From Morella rubra (taxonomy: Eukaryota; Streptophyta; Magnoliopsida; Fagales; Myricaceae): a DNA stretch of 64,000 bases. A program made the translations under genes and the position numbers. Positions 26,213 to 37,789 of this stretch are shown piece by piece (the first letter of the stretch is position 1; every line of letters begins with the position of its first letter). Below the pieces are notes generated by a model. That model did not search any database. It saw only the letters and a program-made list of their open reading frames with translations, and was not told where the DNA came from. The stretch covers positions 22,318-86,317 of the forward strand of contig CM025850.1 of assembly GCA_003952965.2 (NCBI GenBank), in the 5' to 3' direction.

Positions 26213-26570
26213 AAAATTGTGCTGCTGTTTCTGGTTGCTGTTGTATTTTGTACTGCTGCACCCTCGCATCAGTTTCTGATCAATTACGAAATTAGGAGCT
26301 GTGATGCGTCATGTGTTTTTATGGCTTCCTGTTTTCTCTACGATCAGCTGAATGCAAAATTTGGTTTCTGAAATTTTGGTTTTGAGATGTGAGTTTTTTT
26401 TCCTTCCAACTTTTTAGATATTTTGGGCTGGAATTTTTGCTAAATTTTTTGTTATATAATGAGGATGGATACCAGAATGTATGGAATCAATTCCGATTTT
26501 GATACGTCTGAGAATCGAAATTTAGAAATTTTGGTTCTCTTATATGAGATTTTTTGGCCAACTTTTTTGT

Positions 26571-26990
26571 TATACATCATAAATTAATAATAAATAAAAT
26601 ATAAAATAAACATTTCTTCCAAAAAAATCTATGATAAATATTCATCTAAATTTCAAAATCTAAAATAAAAGTACAACATTCTAAAACTATGGGCATCCAA
26701 AAACAAAATTCTTTCTCCACTTGAGCCCTGTATTTTTAAATAAAAATAACAGAAATTAGAAATTTCGTCTTAAATTCTGGCAGAATTTCCGGTTCTAAAA
26801 ATGCTGGCTAAAATATTTGCCAAATCCTAGTTATACATCATAAATTAACAATAAATAAAATATAAAATAAACATTCATCTAAAATCTACGATAAACATTT
26901 ATCCAAATTCTAAAATTTAAAATAAAATAACAATATTCTAAAATTATAGGTTAAAAAATAAAATCATTTCTCCAATTGAGCATTAATTAA
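26571..26990. repeat. Direct duplication, 261-base spacing
   Basis: The segment starting TATACATCATAAATTAA at 26,571 recurs at 26,832, and similarity continues for about 150 bases with small indels (AATAAATAAAATATAAAATAAAC in both). The preceding text (AAATTTTGGTTC with an AACTTTTTTGTTATA context) is also partly repeated. An AT-rich tandem duplication with no gene. Confidence 0.75.
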
Positions 26991-27602
26991 AAAAATAATA
27001 ATTCGAAATTTCTGATTCCAAAAAATGCCAAAAAAATATTTATATTCTTTTGGGAATATTTGCCTACCCCTAGACTTTAAACTTGATTCTTCAATTTAAA
27101 CTACTTACTTATTTTACTGATTGCACATTCTAATTATTACTTATTTTATAATTTATAATTTAAACTGCCAAACTTACACATTACTTCTCAAGTTTCAATT
27201 AGTTTACACTTCAAGCTCTATGCCATAATTCAATGTAAGGCTGGACAAATATTTCTGTCAAAATCGGAATTCCGGTTCCGATTCCCTATTATGCATATAT
27301 ACCGGAAGTGGAATAAGTTTTTGTTCATTTTCAAAATCAGAATCGGAATCAGTGGAATTTTCATTTGGTGTTAGTTTTTTTTTTTAATTATAAATTTTAA
27401 TAACTTTTCATATACTATAACAAATTTGTCACGAATGTGACAATTTTTTACAGAATGTAAAACATTTTTACAAACTCAACTTTTTCACGGATACTTTTTT
27501 CAATCCCCCCATCCAAATAAATTTTGCCAAAACACGAGCAAGAAAAAAAAAAAGATACATATAACAGAACCTGTTGGAATTCAGACGAAAATCATCAGAT
27601 CA

Positions 27603-30077
27603 ATGGAGTTCCCACCTGGGCATCACTCTCACACCCACCACAACAGACGTAGAGATGATGATGATGTTGGCGATGGACCTGCAGAGCAGAATTACCCACC
27701 TCCCGGAACAACTGCGTTTGATGGCCCACCACCTCCACGACGTCCGCCACCATCGTACTACGGAGAAGAAGAACCACCGCCTCATCTTACCCATGCCTAC
27801 CACACCTCTCACGGGCCGCCACCCCCTCCCCCCTCCCAAGATTTTAGCCGCTACTCTGCTTTTCCATCAGAATCGCCACCTCCACACCCAGATCCTGCTT
27901 ATAGCACCACTCCTCACGGGCCGCCACCCCCTCCCCCCTCCCAAGATTTTAGCCGCTACTCTGCTTTTCCATCAGAATCGCCACCTCCACCCCCAGATCC
28001 TGCTTATATCACCACTCCTCATGTGGAGCATGTTACTCATGAAACTCATCACACCTATCGTCCACATTTGCCCTCCTTCCTTCACCATCAAACCCACCAG
28101 CCTCCTTCTTCTGACCTCTCCAACAAACCCACTTTCAAGGTCTTCTCCAAGGCCGACCCCAATTACTCCCTCACCATCCGAGATGGCCATGTCATTCTTG
28201 CTCCATCTGATCCATCTGATGGCTTCCAGGTTTATCTCCCTCTTTACTTGATCTCCCCCTCTTTACTTGGTTGTAAACGTGTCGGAACACTTGATTTCCT
28301 TTTATTTTGCTGTTTTACTGCTATGTTTTCTACTTCCTCTTCATTTCGTTTGTTGTTTATTGTGTCAATGTTGATTTGTTTAAGCACTGGTATAAAGACG
28401 AGAAGTACAGCACAAGAGTGAAGGATGAAGAGGGGTTTCCCTGCTTTGCTCTGGTGAACAAAGCCACTGGTCAGGCCATCAAGCACTCTGTTGGAGCCAC
28501 TCATCCTGTAAGATATAATTCTCAATTTCAATTTTTGCGGGCTTTTGAAGTAAAATGCAAAGTAAAGCTTTTAGCCATGTAGGAAATTCAGGACTCTAAT
28601 TTTTTTTTTAAGTGAAACTGTATGATTCCATGATGTTTATTCTTGGGATCCTATCAGCTTATTGGTTCTCTGAGCTTCAGGATTTTCCTACCATGTCACA
28701 GTTGCAGACATTATGCTTCAAGGATGCGTTTCAATATCTTTACCTCTGTCACGTTATATGTTTCTCCTCTTTTCAGATATTATGATTAACGGTCACCACA
28801 CATTTTTTGCTGTCTGTATTTTTGTTTTTGTTTTCTCTTTTTTTTTGGGCGCCGGGGGGGTGGGGGGTGGTTTCAGGGTGTTTCTCATCATAAATGATTC
28901 ATGTATGCATGTACATCTATTTGTGAGAAATGAAGAAAGAAACTCAGACCTAGCTCATGTCTTTCCCACCCCTGTTTCTGCTTCCCCAGCCGAAGTTAGA
29001 TGCGAGTACAGCTACACAAGGCATCCTTTCCATGCCTATTTTGATGAATCTCTCTTTATCTGGCATGCTGGTTCACCTGCTTTTTATGTAGAGGCTCACC
29101 TATCACTATTTTTATAAATTCTGGCTCAAAAGAAAACAACGGTGAAAAAATAGTTTTTCGCTTTCATTGGACCCTGTTACCTCCATCACTTTGAATTGTT
29201 TCTACAAAAGTACTTGTAGATTCAGGTTTAAATAATGCATTTGCAATCTCCAGGATGGGTCCCTTTGTACTACAGGATGTGTGCTTGTCAATCTTGATGT
29301 ACATAGACAACTATAGGAGTTGTTGGTACAACCAACAGTAATTGGAGATTCAAGTCTAACATATTGCATTTCAGATCTATGGATGGGTCCGTCAGGTTGT
29401 GTGCTTGTCATTTGTGATATACCTAGACATTTACGCATATGAGCTTATGCATAGCAACCGAGGGTACCCTGATGATAGTCTATTCACTCTCTGCATATGT
29501 TTGTCCATGCATTCTTTGCAGTTATTATCAGCTTCTCTACTTCAATTTCATTCTATTCTGACTTCAGGTGCAGCTGTTACCTTATAATGCCAATGTTCTT
29601 GACGAATCCATCTTGTGGACTGAGAGCAAGGACTTGGGTGATGGTTTTCGAGCTATAAGAATGGTTAATAACATTCGGCTTAATGTGGATGCTTTTCATG
29701 GTGACAAGAAATCTGGAGGTGTGCATGATGGCACTACTGTCGTGCTCTGGCAATGGAACAAAGGAGATAACCAGCATTGGAAGATCAAACCCTACTGTAA
29801 GTTTCTCAATGGTTATGTTGCGAGGAAAAGATATTCATTTGCACTATGTGTTATTTCATATTGAGAAGCTTCTATGGCTTCTATGATTTTGATCGACTCT
29901 GCCCGAAGCCTAGCAACTGCTTGCCCTTGATGTTTGTACCTTGATAAGTAGAACTGTAGAAGCCCGTTTCTTTTTTGGCTTTACATGTCTCAGCAGTCAT
30001 TAAATATTTATTCTCTTTAGTTTTTCTTTTATTCTTTCTTTCTCCCTAATATTTTCCCGTTGGTGCTAAATGCAGGA
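27603..30077 (+). CDS. EUL-domain lectin (EULS3-like, ricin-B-like fold)
   Basis: Exons 27603-28229, 28385-28507, 29568-29796 and 30076-30077 give 326 residues with all introns GT-AG. The N-terminal half is Pro/His-rich and disordered and includes two copies of a 35-residue unit (about residues 70-104 and 105-139) containing SQDFSRYSAFPSESPPP. Residues from about 177 to the end form one Euonymus-lectin (EUL) domain, a beta-trefoil lectin unit, with FKVFSKADPNYSLTIRDG, VLWQWNKGDNQHWKI and the family's usual short ending KPY. EULS proteins are nucleocytoplasmic carbohydrate-binding proteins; S3 types are linked to stress and ABA responses in other plants (family knowledge). No signal peptide is seen. 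The stop codon is inferred to be split: T at 29,796 joined to GA at 30,076. If that last intron is retained, the protein gains about 22 residues. Confidence 0.9.
27809..28018 (+). repeat. In-frame 105-base tandem duplication in lectin exon 1
   Basis: Copy one is 27,809-27,913 and copy two 27,914-28,018. The copies differ at only a few bases (for example PHPDPAYS against PPPDPAYI), which suggests a fairly recent duplication. It lengthens the disordered Pro-rich N-terminus by 35 residues. Confidence 0.9.
29225..29431 (+). repeat. Diverged tandem duplication in lectin intron 2
   Basis: Two related segments (about 29,225-29,310 and 29,350-29,431) share GCATTT, GGATGGGTCC, TGTGTGCTTGTCA and CTAGAC/ATAGAC in the same order. 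They lie inside the 1,060-base intron and have no coding role. Confidence 0.55.
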
Positions 30078-31382
30078 TATATGTGCAGTGCTGTTGCCAT
30101 GCCCTAGTGCTGTAATGTGTTTGGAAAAAAAAAGGTGAGAGGAATCTGCTTGTTCTCGGTGTGAGAGTGTTTGTGCTTCTATGTTCATTTTGTGTGAAAA
30201 TCGGTCTGTAATAAGTCTCAACAACTAATGCTGCAAAACCGAAAGCACTTTTAGAACTCTCTTCTCGATACTTTTCTACTGCATCTCTCTTCTCGCATCT
30301 CTATTAGAACTCTCTCTCAATACTTTTCTTTGTAACCTTTCTCCGTCATCTCCAGCCGGCGGTAGGAGCTTTGGCTCCGTCCATCCCGTTCACCGCTAGC
30401 TGTGCCTTTGGCCTATATATTACGAGTCTGCATTTGCTTTGTGTTGGTTTTAGCCCGAGGAATACCTTGGTAGATCTGCTTCTTTTTGGAGTTCTTCGGG
30501 GTAGACGCCTTGAAAATGGCCTGTCCAGAAGATCTGGCGAAGTATGTCCAAAAAGCTTTGAGGTAGAGTCTATTGAAAATATTGATAGATCTTCCTAATC
30601 AAGAGGACGACAAAATGAAGTAATCGGCCTTAAATTCTAAGCACCCACGAATTAGGTATGAAGCACACGTACCTACAGTCGAATTAGATGCGAAAAAATG
30701 AATTGTATCATCTAAGGAATGATCATTTTCTACCTATTAAATCACTGCTTGTCTCAAAAAGGATTAAGTTGATCAAACAAAAAAGACTTAATGACTTAAA
30801 TTATACTTATATATAGAGGACCAAACGAGCTGTGGATTCACTTGTTAAGAAGAGAATTTGAGATTAAAATTTGGAGATATAAGGGATGAACACAGAAAAA
30901 TTATTTTTGGAAGGGCTAGTAATTGTTTTCTTCTTCTTGGGCGGAAGAGAAGAAGCTCATTCCCTTTGGCGTTGCATTTTATGTTCGCATGATACTGGCA
31001 AATTATTTTCTAGATTTTTAGGATTTTCAGGGGTGCTAGGGCTTCTGACCCTTTATAGAGAGTTATGGTTGAGACATGGTTTAAACTCAAGATTTTTGCT
31101 TTGATACTATCTTATATTATACGAGCCTAGCTACGTACTAGGCCTTCTCTCATGGAATCTTACTTGAAAAAGTAGTTTTAATGTAGAGCTAGATCGTGGC
31201 TCTTTTAGAAGCTATTGGTAGTTTTAAATTCATGTTCATGTTTATGCTCATGTGGGAGACTTTCTGAATTCCGAATACGTACGATTACGAAGCTTTGTTT
31301 TGTACTACTACTACATGTTATGCTGGGCTTATAATGATGCTTTATCGCAATTGCGGTCAATCGGGCTATCTTAATTTGTTTA

Positions 31383-32116
31383 GGGAAATTTACAAATATC
31401 ACACTAGGTTTTAACGACTTTTTAAAAAACTCACTGAGTTTTAAAAAATTTCAAAACGCTCACTAGGTTTATCATTTTGGTATAAAAACTCACTGAACCC
31501 AACGCCGTTAGACCGGTTTAACGGAAAATTCATCCCGTCCAATCATACTATGACACGTGTCCTTAAATAAATAAAAAATTTAAAACTAAATTAATAAAAA
31601 ACATAATCAATTTTAAAAAAAAAAAAAAATTTGAAAGGATCGGGTCCCCGATCCTTTCACGGTGGAGGGGGAATCCCCCCTCCACCTCTGGCCGCCGGGG
31701 GGGGGGGAGGATCTCCCCCCCCCCACCTTTGGCCGCCTAGAACTGGGCTGCCAGGGGAGGGCGCCTCCACCCGTCGGCGGCTGGGTGGGGGTTGGGCGAC
31801 CTCCCCCAACCGGTCCCCCCCCGGCGGCCAGAGGTGGAGGGGGGATTCCCCCTCCACCGTGAAAGGATCGGGGACCCGATCCTTTCATTTTTTTTTTATT
31901 GGTTTTTTATTAATTGTTAAATTTTTTATTTATTTAAGGACACGTGTCACAGTATGATTGGACGGATGAATTTTCCGTTAAACCGGTCTAACGGCGTTGG
32001 GTTCAGTGAGTTTTTATACCAAAATGATAAACCTAGTGAGCGTTTTGAAATTTTTTAAAACTCAGTGAGTTTTTTAAAAAGTCGTTAAAACCTAGTGTGG
32101 TATTTGTAAATTTCCC
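31383..32116. mobile_element. 734-bp near-perfect palindromic (foldback) MITE
   Basis: The two ends start GGGAAATTTACAAATA and end with its inverse. Over the first 200 or more bases the arms differ at only about three or four positions. Inside them lie inverted GC-rich blocks: small hairpins at 31,633-31,658 and 31,861-31,886, then long G/C runs. Only a loop around 31,730-31,800 is unpaired. Flanking sequences (ATTTGTTTA on the left, ATTTTTTAT on the right) could be a degraded 9-base target duplication, which would suit a Mutator-type element, but this is weak. No transposase frame. Confidence 0.85.
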
Positions 32117-32203
32117 ATTTTTTATGGTGTTTGATTCTGAGCTAATTTGATCCCGCTTGCTTGCAATATCCGTATACACGGTACGCAATTGTCATTGTAT
32201 TTA

Positions 32204-32395
32204 GGAGTGTTCGACATCTAAAATTTTCACCCCAATAAAATAACTCTTCAAAATTTTCTCTCTCCTCATCAAATTATCACTTTTCACTCCAAATAAATAT
32301 AAAAAATTAATTTCAATTATCTCTATTCATTTTTTCACCAATCTCAACACTCCAAAATTTTTAACACCTCAAAATTTCTACAGTCGAACACCACC
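32204..32395. mobile_element. Harbinger-type MITE, 192 bp, TTA duplication
   Basis: The left end GGAGTGTTCGAC and right end GTCGAACACCACC are near-inverse, and each is flanked by TTA (32,201-32,203 and 32,396-32,398). The TTA duplication and GGNGTGTT-type terminus fit Tourist/PIF-Harbinger MITEs. The interior is AT-rich and non-coding. Confidence 0.7.
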
Positions 32396-32399
32396 TTAA

Positions 32400-35300
32400 G
32401 ATATTATGTGACAAATAATTTATTAGATAAATTTGAATGCAATAGATAGAGCACTGGCCACAAATGCAGCAGCCATATTGAAGCAACCTTGCTGTATACG
32501 CAGAGTCAAAGACCAGGCTATAGCCTATTCAATACTTTTAATGTATGCATTTAATTATTAAGAATCTTATAATAAGTTGCCAAGTTATAAGAGACAGTTA
32601 GAGAAAGACGTCAATCTCTTCCAAGTCATATTAATTTTCTTGAGAAATGTTTTGGTTTGGGTGATACAATTCCAAAATACTTCTATACACCCATGTCTTG
32701 TAGAATATAAGAATCACCTTGGATGACTTGAACTAACTCCAATAGACTTTTAAATTAAATATGTAAATTTATCATTTATTTCAAAATTTTAAGCTGACAA
32801 ATAAAAATAAATTTTTTTATTTAAATTATGTACTCTGACAAAATTTTGATAAAATGACTTGTAAGGGATATATATTTTTTTGCTTTATCCCGCTATGTCC
32901 GCTGTTTTCACGCGGGGGAGCAATTAGGTGCAGTTCGACTATTAACGAATCGAGATCCCATGTGTTTCAATGCTCTTACGCAATCGACTAAAAGCAAAAA
33001 AAGGGGATTAGAAAAGCTTGTCTCTTTTATCGAAGTTTAATTAGGTAGCATGTGGTTGCCATGAGGTTTTTGCCTAATCTCCGGTATTAATCTGTCTGGA
33101 CGGCAGCCAACTGTCTCTACCCACGAAACACTGTTGGGGCCCACAGATCAGGCGTATACCGCTACTTCTGCGTGTCGACTCCTTCAAAGTTCAATAATAG
33201 CCAGCCGCGCCCACTGGAAGGGGCTGTAGAATGGAACGATGAATGTGTTCTTATTCTATCGCTGCTCATCAGTGAGGTCAGAACGGACGGCAGATTCATC
33301 AGCGAACTCCATAATCGTAGCAATCAGAATTATTGCATCATGGGGTATATGATCCTGCACGTGACGTATAAAATGGGTTATAATGTTTGTGAGCCAACCC
33401 GACGATGACATATTTAATTCGTCAGAAATCGTCAGCAATTCGGATGGGCCTTGGCCTTTGTGGCTTTGCCTTTTGCTTGGCAATTTCGTCGTGCAAAAGT
33501 CAACATTTATGGGGAAGAGAGAGAGTTAAGTATTTTTCTGATGAATAATGACCTGTTATTGTTAGGTAGTGGTCCACGCGTTTATCTCGAACATTTCAAT
33601 TGTTGTAATATTAAATCTACGATTTCCATTATCCAATTATTGTATATTGCGAGATTCATTCCGTATCTCTCGTCCTACTCCCTTTTATTTTACATATTTT
33701 GATCTACTTTTTTTAGTATTATCTGAAGCATAGATATAGGAGAATAGAAAAAACGTAAACTAGTGAAAAATGAGAAGGCAAATGAGGACGTCGCCACAGT
33801 TGGCCCCAGAGATGCCAGAGCGTAAGCATATTCTGAGCACTCGGCTTTGTGAGAGGGTTTAAGTTAAGTAAATCGTTATCCAGCTCAGCTCGGAACTGAG
33901 AATGTCAAACGCATTGCCTTGGCCCCAGCATTTTTATTTTATTTTATGCATAAAATTATTACAAATGCCATATCATATCAATCATTGATCTACTGAGTTT
34001 ATTTATTAAATTACGAAGCGCTTTCTATCTTTTTAAGCAACGTTAATATCACGCCTTTGATCCAAACATCAAACAAATGGCAATATCCACATAATTAGGA
34101 CGTTTACGCAATAGGGTTGAACCTCCAGCTATTGCCTATTCTTTGTTTTATTAAAAATTTAAGTAAAAATTGATTCGTTTAAGTAATATAGGGCTTGCGT
34201 AGAAAAAAAAAAGAAAAAGTAGAAGAATTACAGATAGGAAGCGGAAGCGCTGTCGGAACCGCTCCTACGATATTTTTTTTTAATTTGTTTGTCTGTCTTT
34301 CCCCTTCTGTTTGTCTTTACTTCAAGGTAACTGTGTCAAGGCACGTTTTGTAAAGCCGACTCATTTTCTCTGTCGGCGCCGGAATGTTTCGGCGTTTGTT
34401 AAGTACTTGTGTAATATGTGTGGGCCCTTTTATTTCTTTATTCTTTATTCTTTTCTTCCATTTTTTTCGCAGTCGTTGAAAGGGAGCATGTGCGGCTCAC
34501 CGAAGGCGAGCTGTTAAAGCTTGCGTTTCAAACGACAGCAGGAGGACTCTTGGAGAACCGTTGCTAATTTCCACCGTAGCCGTAGGTATCTCTCCATCCA
34601 AAACTGTTCCAAAAACCAGAGATCCTGCGGCCTTTTCCACTAAGATAATGTCGAGAAAATAAAAGAATTCTATATATCGAGTTAGCAGTAAGACATCCTA
34701 ACATGCAGGCGGTAATTAATTGTAAGCTGCCTTTCGGTTCTTAATTTTTTGTGTTTTTGTCGACGTCTTTTCCCTCCCTTTTTTTTTCTTTTTTTCGTTT
34801 GTTGGCCACTTGACCTGCTAAATGGACTCTTCATGCCACCCCACCAGGATTCAATGGAACATTAATGGCTTAATTAGTGGGGAGGGCCATTAGTGTCATA
34901 GCTGTTTTCCGCTAAGTGCCATTCAGCGACGTCTATTTGAGTTTTTCATCGAAACTTCCCGGAACTTTCCAAAGTGGCCTGAAAAAATAGTTGTCCTTCT
35001 CGATCTCTCACCATTTATGTACAGAAGACATAAATGGTGCATGACAATGACAAAACCACAATTCAATATTAATGGGAATTGCCCGTCATAGCATTTTGCA
35101 TTGAACTTAATTACTTAAATTTCAAAAACTATTAGAAAGAAAAAAAAACGTTTTCTATAGGCCTACCAATTCTCATAGACACTCCAAAAAATAGTTTTTT
35201 TTAAAAAAAAATTAATCACTATAAAAAATATTTTTAAAAACACAAACAAACATGGCTATAATTTTAAAAATTTTATTACAGTCGCATACTGCATGGATAC

Positions 35301-36025
35301 AATAGTTTTTAATAAAAATTTATTTAAATCTGAGAAGGTAAAAAGAATATATATTTGAAAACAGTTGTCGAGGTCAATAAAAAAAACTCATACTCTATGA
35401 AAGCTTTACCAGCATGCTAGACATGAGCTAACATCTTCGAAAGTCTTGCCGTTTTTTTTTTTTTCATCGTTTGACTTTCCGTTATCAAAGGCCACTTGAT
35501 TCGCTCTGATGGGTAGCTCTTCTCTCTGCATTTGTTGGGGGATCATGCACCTTCTTATTCTCGAAATTTCAAGCCGCATATATGACTTGTCAATGCAATA
35601 CAAATGTCCACTTTTTTTGAAGTGGTGAATTTAAGCCACATATACATGGACCAGCTGAGCCAAGCCAACAACCACCACCTAAAGGTAACTTTTCTAGACT
35701 TTGAACAGAGACTTTCTAAGAGATTAATTTATGAAACATGCAATCAAATTCTTTGAAGTTAGGTTTAAGCTAGCGGATAAAGTTGTGTTATTTTTATGTG
35801 AAAGGGTGCTGCAAACATGGGTCCCTCCAACATAGAAAGCTCCCTTTTTTTAAAACTATTTCTTTCTCATTTCTTTTCAAACAGGCAGATAGCTATGAAA
35901 CCACCCAGACAGGACACTAGAATAAAATACACAAAACAAACAATAGAATTGAACCTCACTAAGGCTTCCTTGGCAAGTGTCTTGCGGTCCACGGATCTTA
36001 AGAACATGAGCTGTTAAAGAAGCTC
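32400..36025. other. Intergenic DNA upstream of the NAC gene
   Basis: Mostly AT-rich with no gene I can support. It holds a short perfect hairpin (35,009-35,039) and poly-A/T runs. Short open frames at 33,172-33,700 and 34,311-34,517 overlap each other and show no domain. Confidence 0.55.
35009..35039. repeat. Perfect hairpin: 12-bp arms, 7-base loop
   Basis: CACCATTTATGT (35,009-35,020) and its inverse (35,028-35,039) flank ACAGAAG. It lies about 1.3 kb upstream of the NAC start codon. It is too short for a miRNA precursor on this evidence. Confidence 0.7.
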
Positions 36026-36028
36026 CCC

Positions 36029-36036
36029 TATTTAAG
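36029..36036 (+). promoter_or_regulatory. Probable TATA box of the NAC gene
   Basis: TATTTAAG lies about 270 bases before the start codon and is followed by a CT-rich tract (36,045-36,130) typical of plant 5' leaders. This would give a leader of about 240 bases. Inferred from position and composition only. Confidence 0.5.
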
Positions 36037-36302
36037 CTCGCCTTTTCCCCCTTGCTCTACTTTCTTTAACTGCTCTCTTCCAATTCTCCTTTCGTGTAGA
36101 ATTCCTCCATCCCTCTCTATTCTTTCCTTTCTCTATCCTTGGTTTTTTCATAAACATTTTTTTATTACTTACTTTCATCTTTAACTAGCAGCCTTTGTTC
36201 CAAATTTGCTGGTTTGTACATATTTATATCCCGTTGGGGTTGAGAATACTGGGTTTGGTTTGTGTTCTTTCAATCCTGTAGAAAAAATCAAGTAGTTTAT
36301 TC

Positions 36303-37768
36303 ATGGAGGAGGCAATAGTGGTAAACAAAGGAGAGGATCTCATCGATTTGCCTCCGGGCTTTCGGTTTCACCCCACAGATGAGGAGATTATAACATATTA
36401 TCTTACGGAGAAGGTGGTGAATAGCGACTTCAGTGCAAGTGCTATCGGAGAAGCGGATCTGAATAAGTGCGAACCATGGGATTTGCCAAGTAAGGTTTTC
36501 TGTGGTTTTTATGATGGTGGTGAATATCTGCTTCCTTTCATAATTTGCAGATTATCTTTATATGCCCATAGTTGGATTTTCTAATCGATCCGGACCTACA
36601 TCATGCAGAGAAAGCGAAGATGGGAGAAAAAGAATGGTACTTCTTCTGCCAGAGAGATAGGAAGTATCCAACAGGCATGCGAACGAATAGAGCAACCGAA
36701 TCTGGATATTGGAAGGCTACCGGAAAGGATAAAGAGATATACAAGGGGAAAGGCTGCCTTGTGGGGATGAAGAAGACCCTTGTGTTCTATAAAGGGAGAG
36801 CTCCAAAAGGAGAGAAGACCAACTGGGTCATGCACGAGTACAGACTGGAAGGCAAGTTCGCATACTACAACTTCCCTAAGGCTGCGAAGGTAAGGTGTAT
36901 GCCTTAAGTGTGTATTCTTTTTTCTCTCTCGTGTTACGTTAATTAGGGGTGCTTTTGTGTTGGTTGAGATCTTTCTTTCATATGGTCTCTTGCACTGCGA
37001 GGAATCTAGAGTAATATAAAGAGTTTGGCGGCGTTGTTATTGCAGGATGAATGGGTTGTCAGCAGAGTCTTCCACAAGAACGCAGGGCTTAGAAAGGCCT
37101 TAGCCCCAGACGCGCTGTTGAGGATGAACTCTTTTGGGGATGATCTCTTGGATTGCTCTTCGCTCCCACCTCTTATGGATCCTGCATTTTCCAACACCAA
37201 TAGGCCTGGCTATTGTGACAACGACTTCGAGGGGACCTCCTCATTCTTCTCAATGAGGGAGAACCACCATCAGCAGCTTAGGCAACAAGACCAGAAGATC
37301 TTCCAGGTGCCCCCCGGCGATTACACTCCCATAGCCAATTACCAAGCTAGTCTCTGTAACCCAACAGCAGACCCCCTCTTGTATCCTCGACCTTCTGCGG
37401 GCCCAAGTCCTCCTTCATCTTTTCAGGAAAATCTAAACCGCTGTTATTTGCACCAAGGACAGACTGTTACGATCCCAAGCGTAACTGAAAGTTTTGGCTA
37501 TGGAGTCGCAGAACATGGTATTTTAAGAGGAATCGAAGCCAACCATAATGGGAAATCTTGCTTAGAAAGGCAGTGCAAGGTGGAGCAGTTCTCATCTAAT
37601 CACTCCATGGTCAGCCTCTCACAGGACACGGGACTTAGCACTGACATGAACACCGAGATCTCGTCTGTAGTCTCAAAGCAAGATGCAGGAAGCAATAGAT
37701 CTTACGAGGACCTTGAGGGTCCATCGCGCGGCTCCCTTGCAGATTTGGAGTGCTTGTGGGACTACTGA
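36303..37768 (+). CDS. NAC transcription factor, CUC/NAC100/ORE1 group
   Basis: Exons 36303-36489, 36609-36889 and 37046-37768 give 396 residues with the three-exon layout usual for NAC genes. The first junction restores the family motif [15 protein letters not shown]. The NAC DNA-binding domain spans about residues 15-165, with subdomains [72 protein letters not shown] and [11 protein letters not shown]. The C-terminal activation region contains [20 protein letters not shown] and ends DLECLWDY, as in the NAC100/ORE1/ANAC046 relatives, which act in the nucleus in organ boundary, leaf senescence or stress programmes. The exact orthologue cannot be fixed by eye. No good miR164 complementary site was found. 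There is no transmembrane segment, so it is not a membrane-tethered NAC. Confidence 0.93.
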
Positions 37769-37789
37769 AGAATACAAAAGAAGCAGCCT

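Noticed and set aside
31613-31957. Pro/Gly-rich frames on both strands inside the palindrome
   Set aside because: These reflect the GC-rich inverted blocks of the foldback element, not protein coding.
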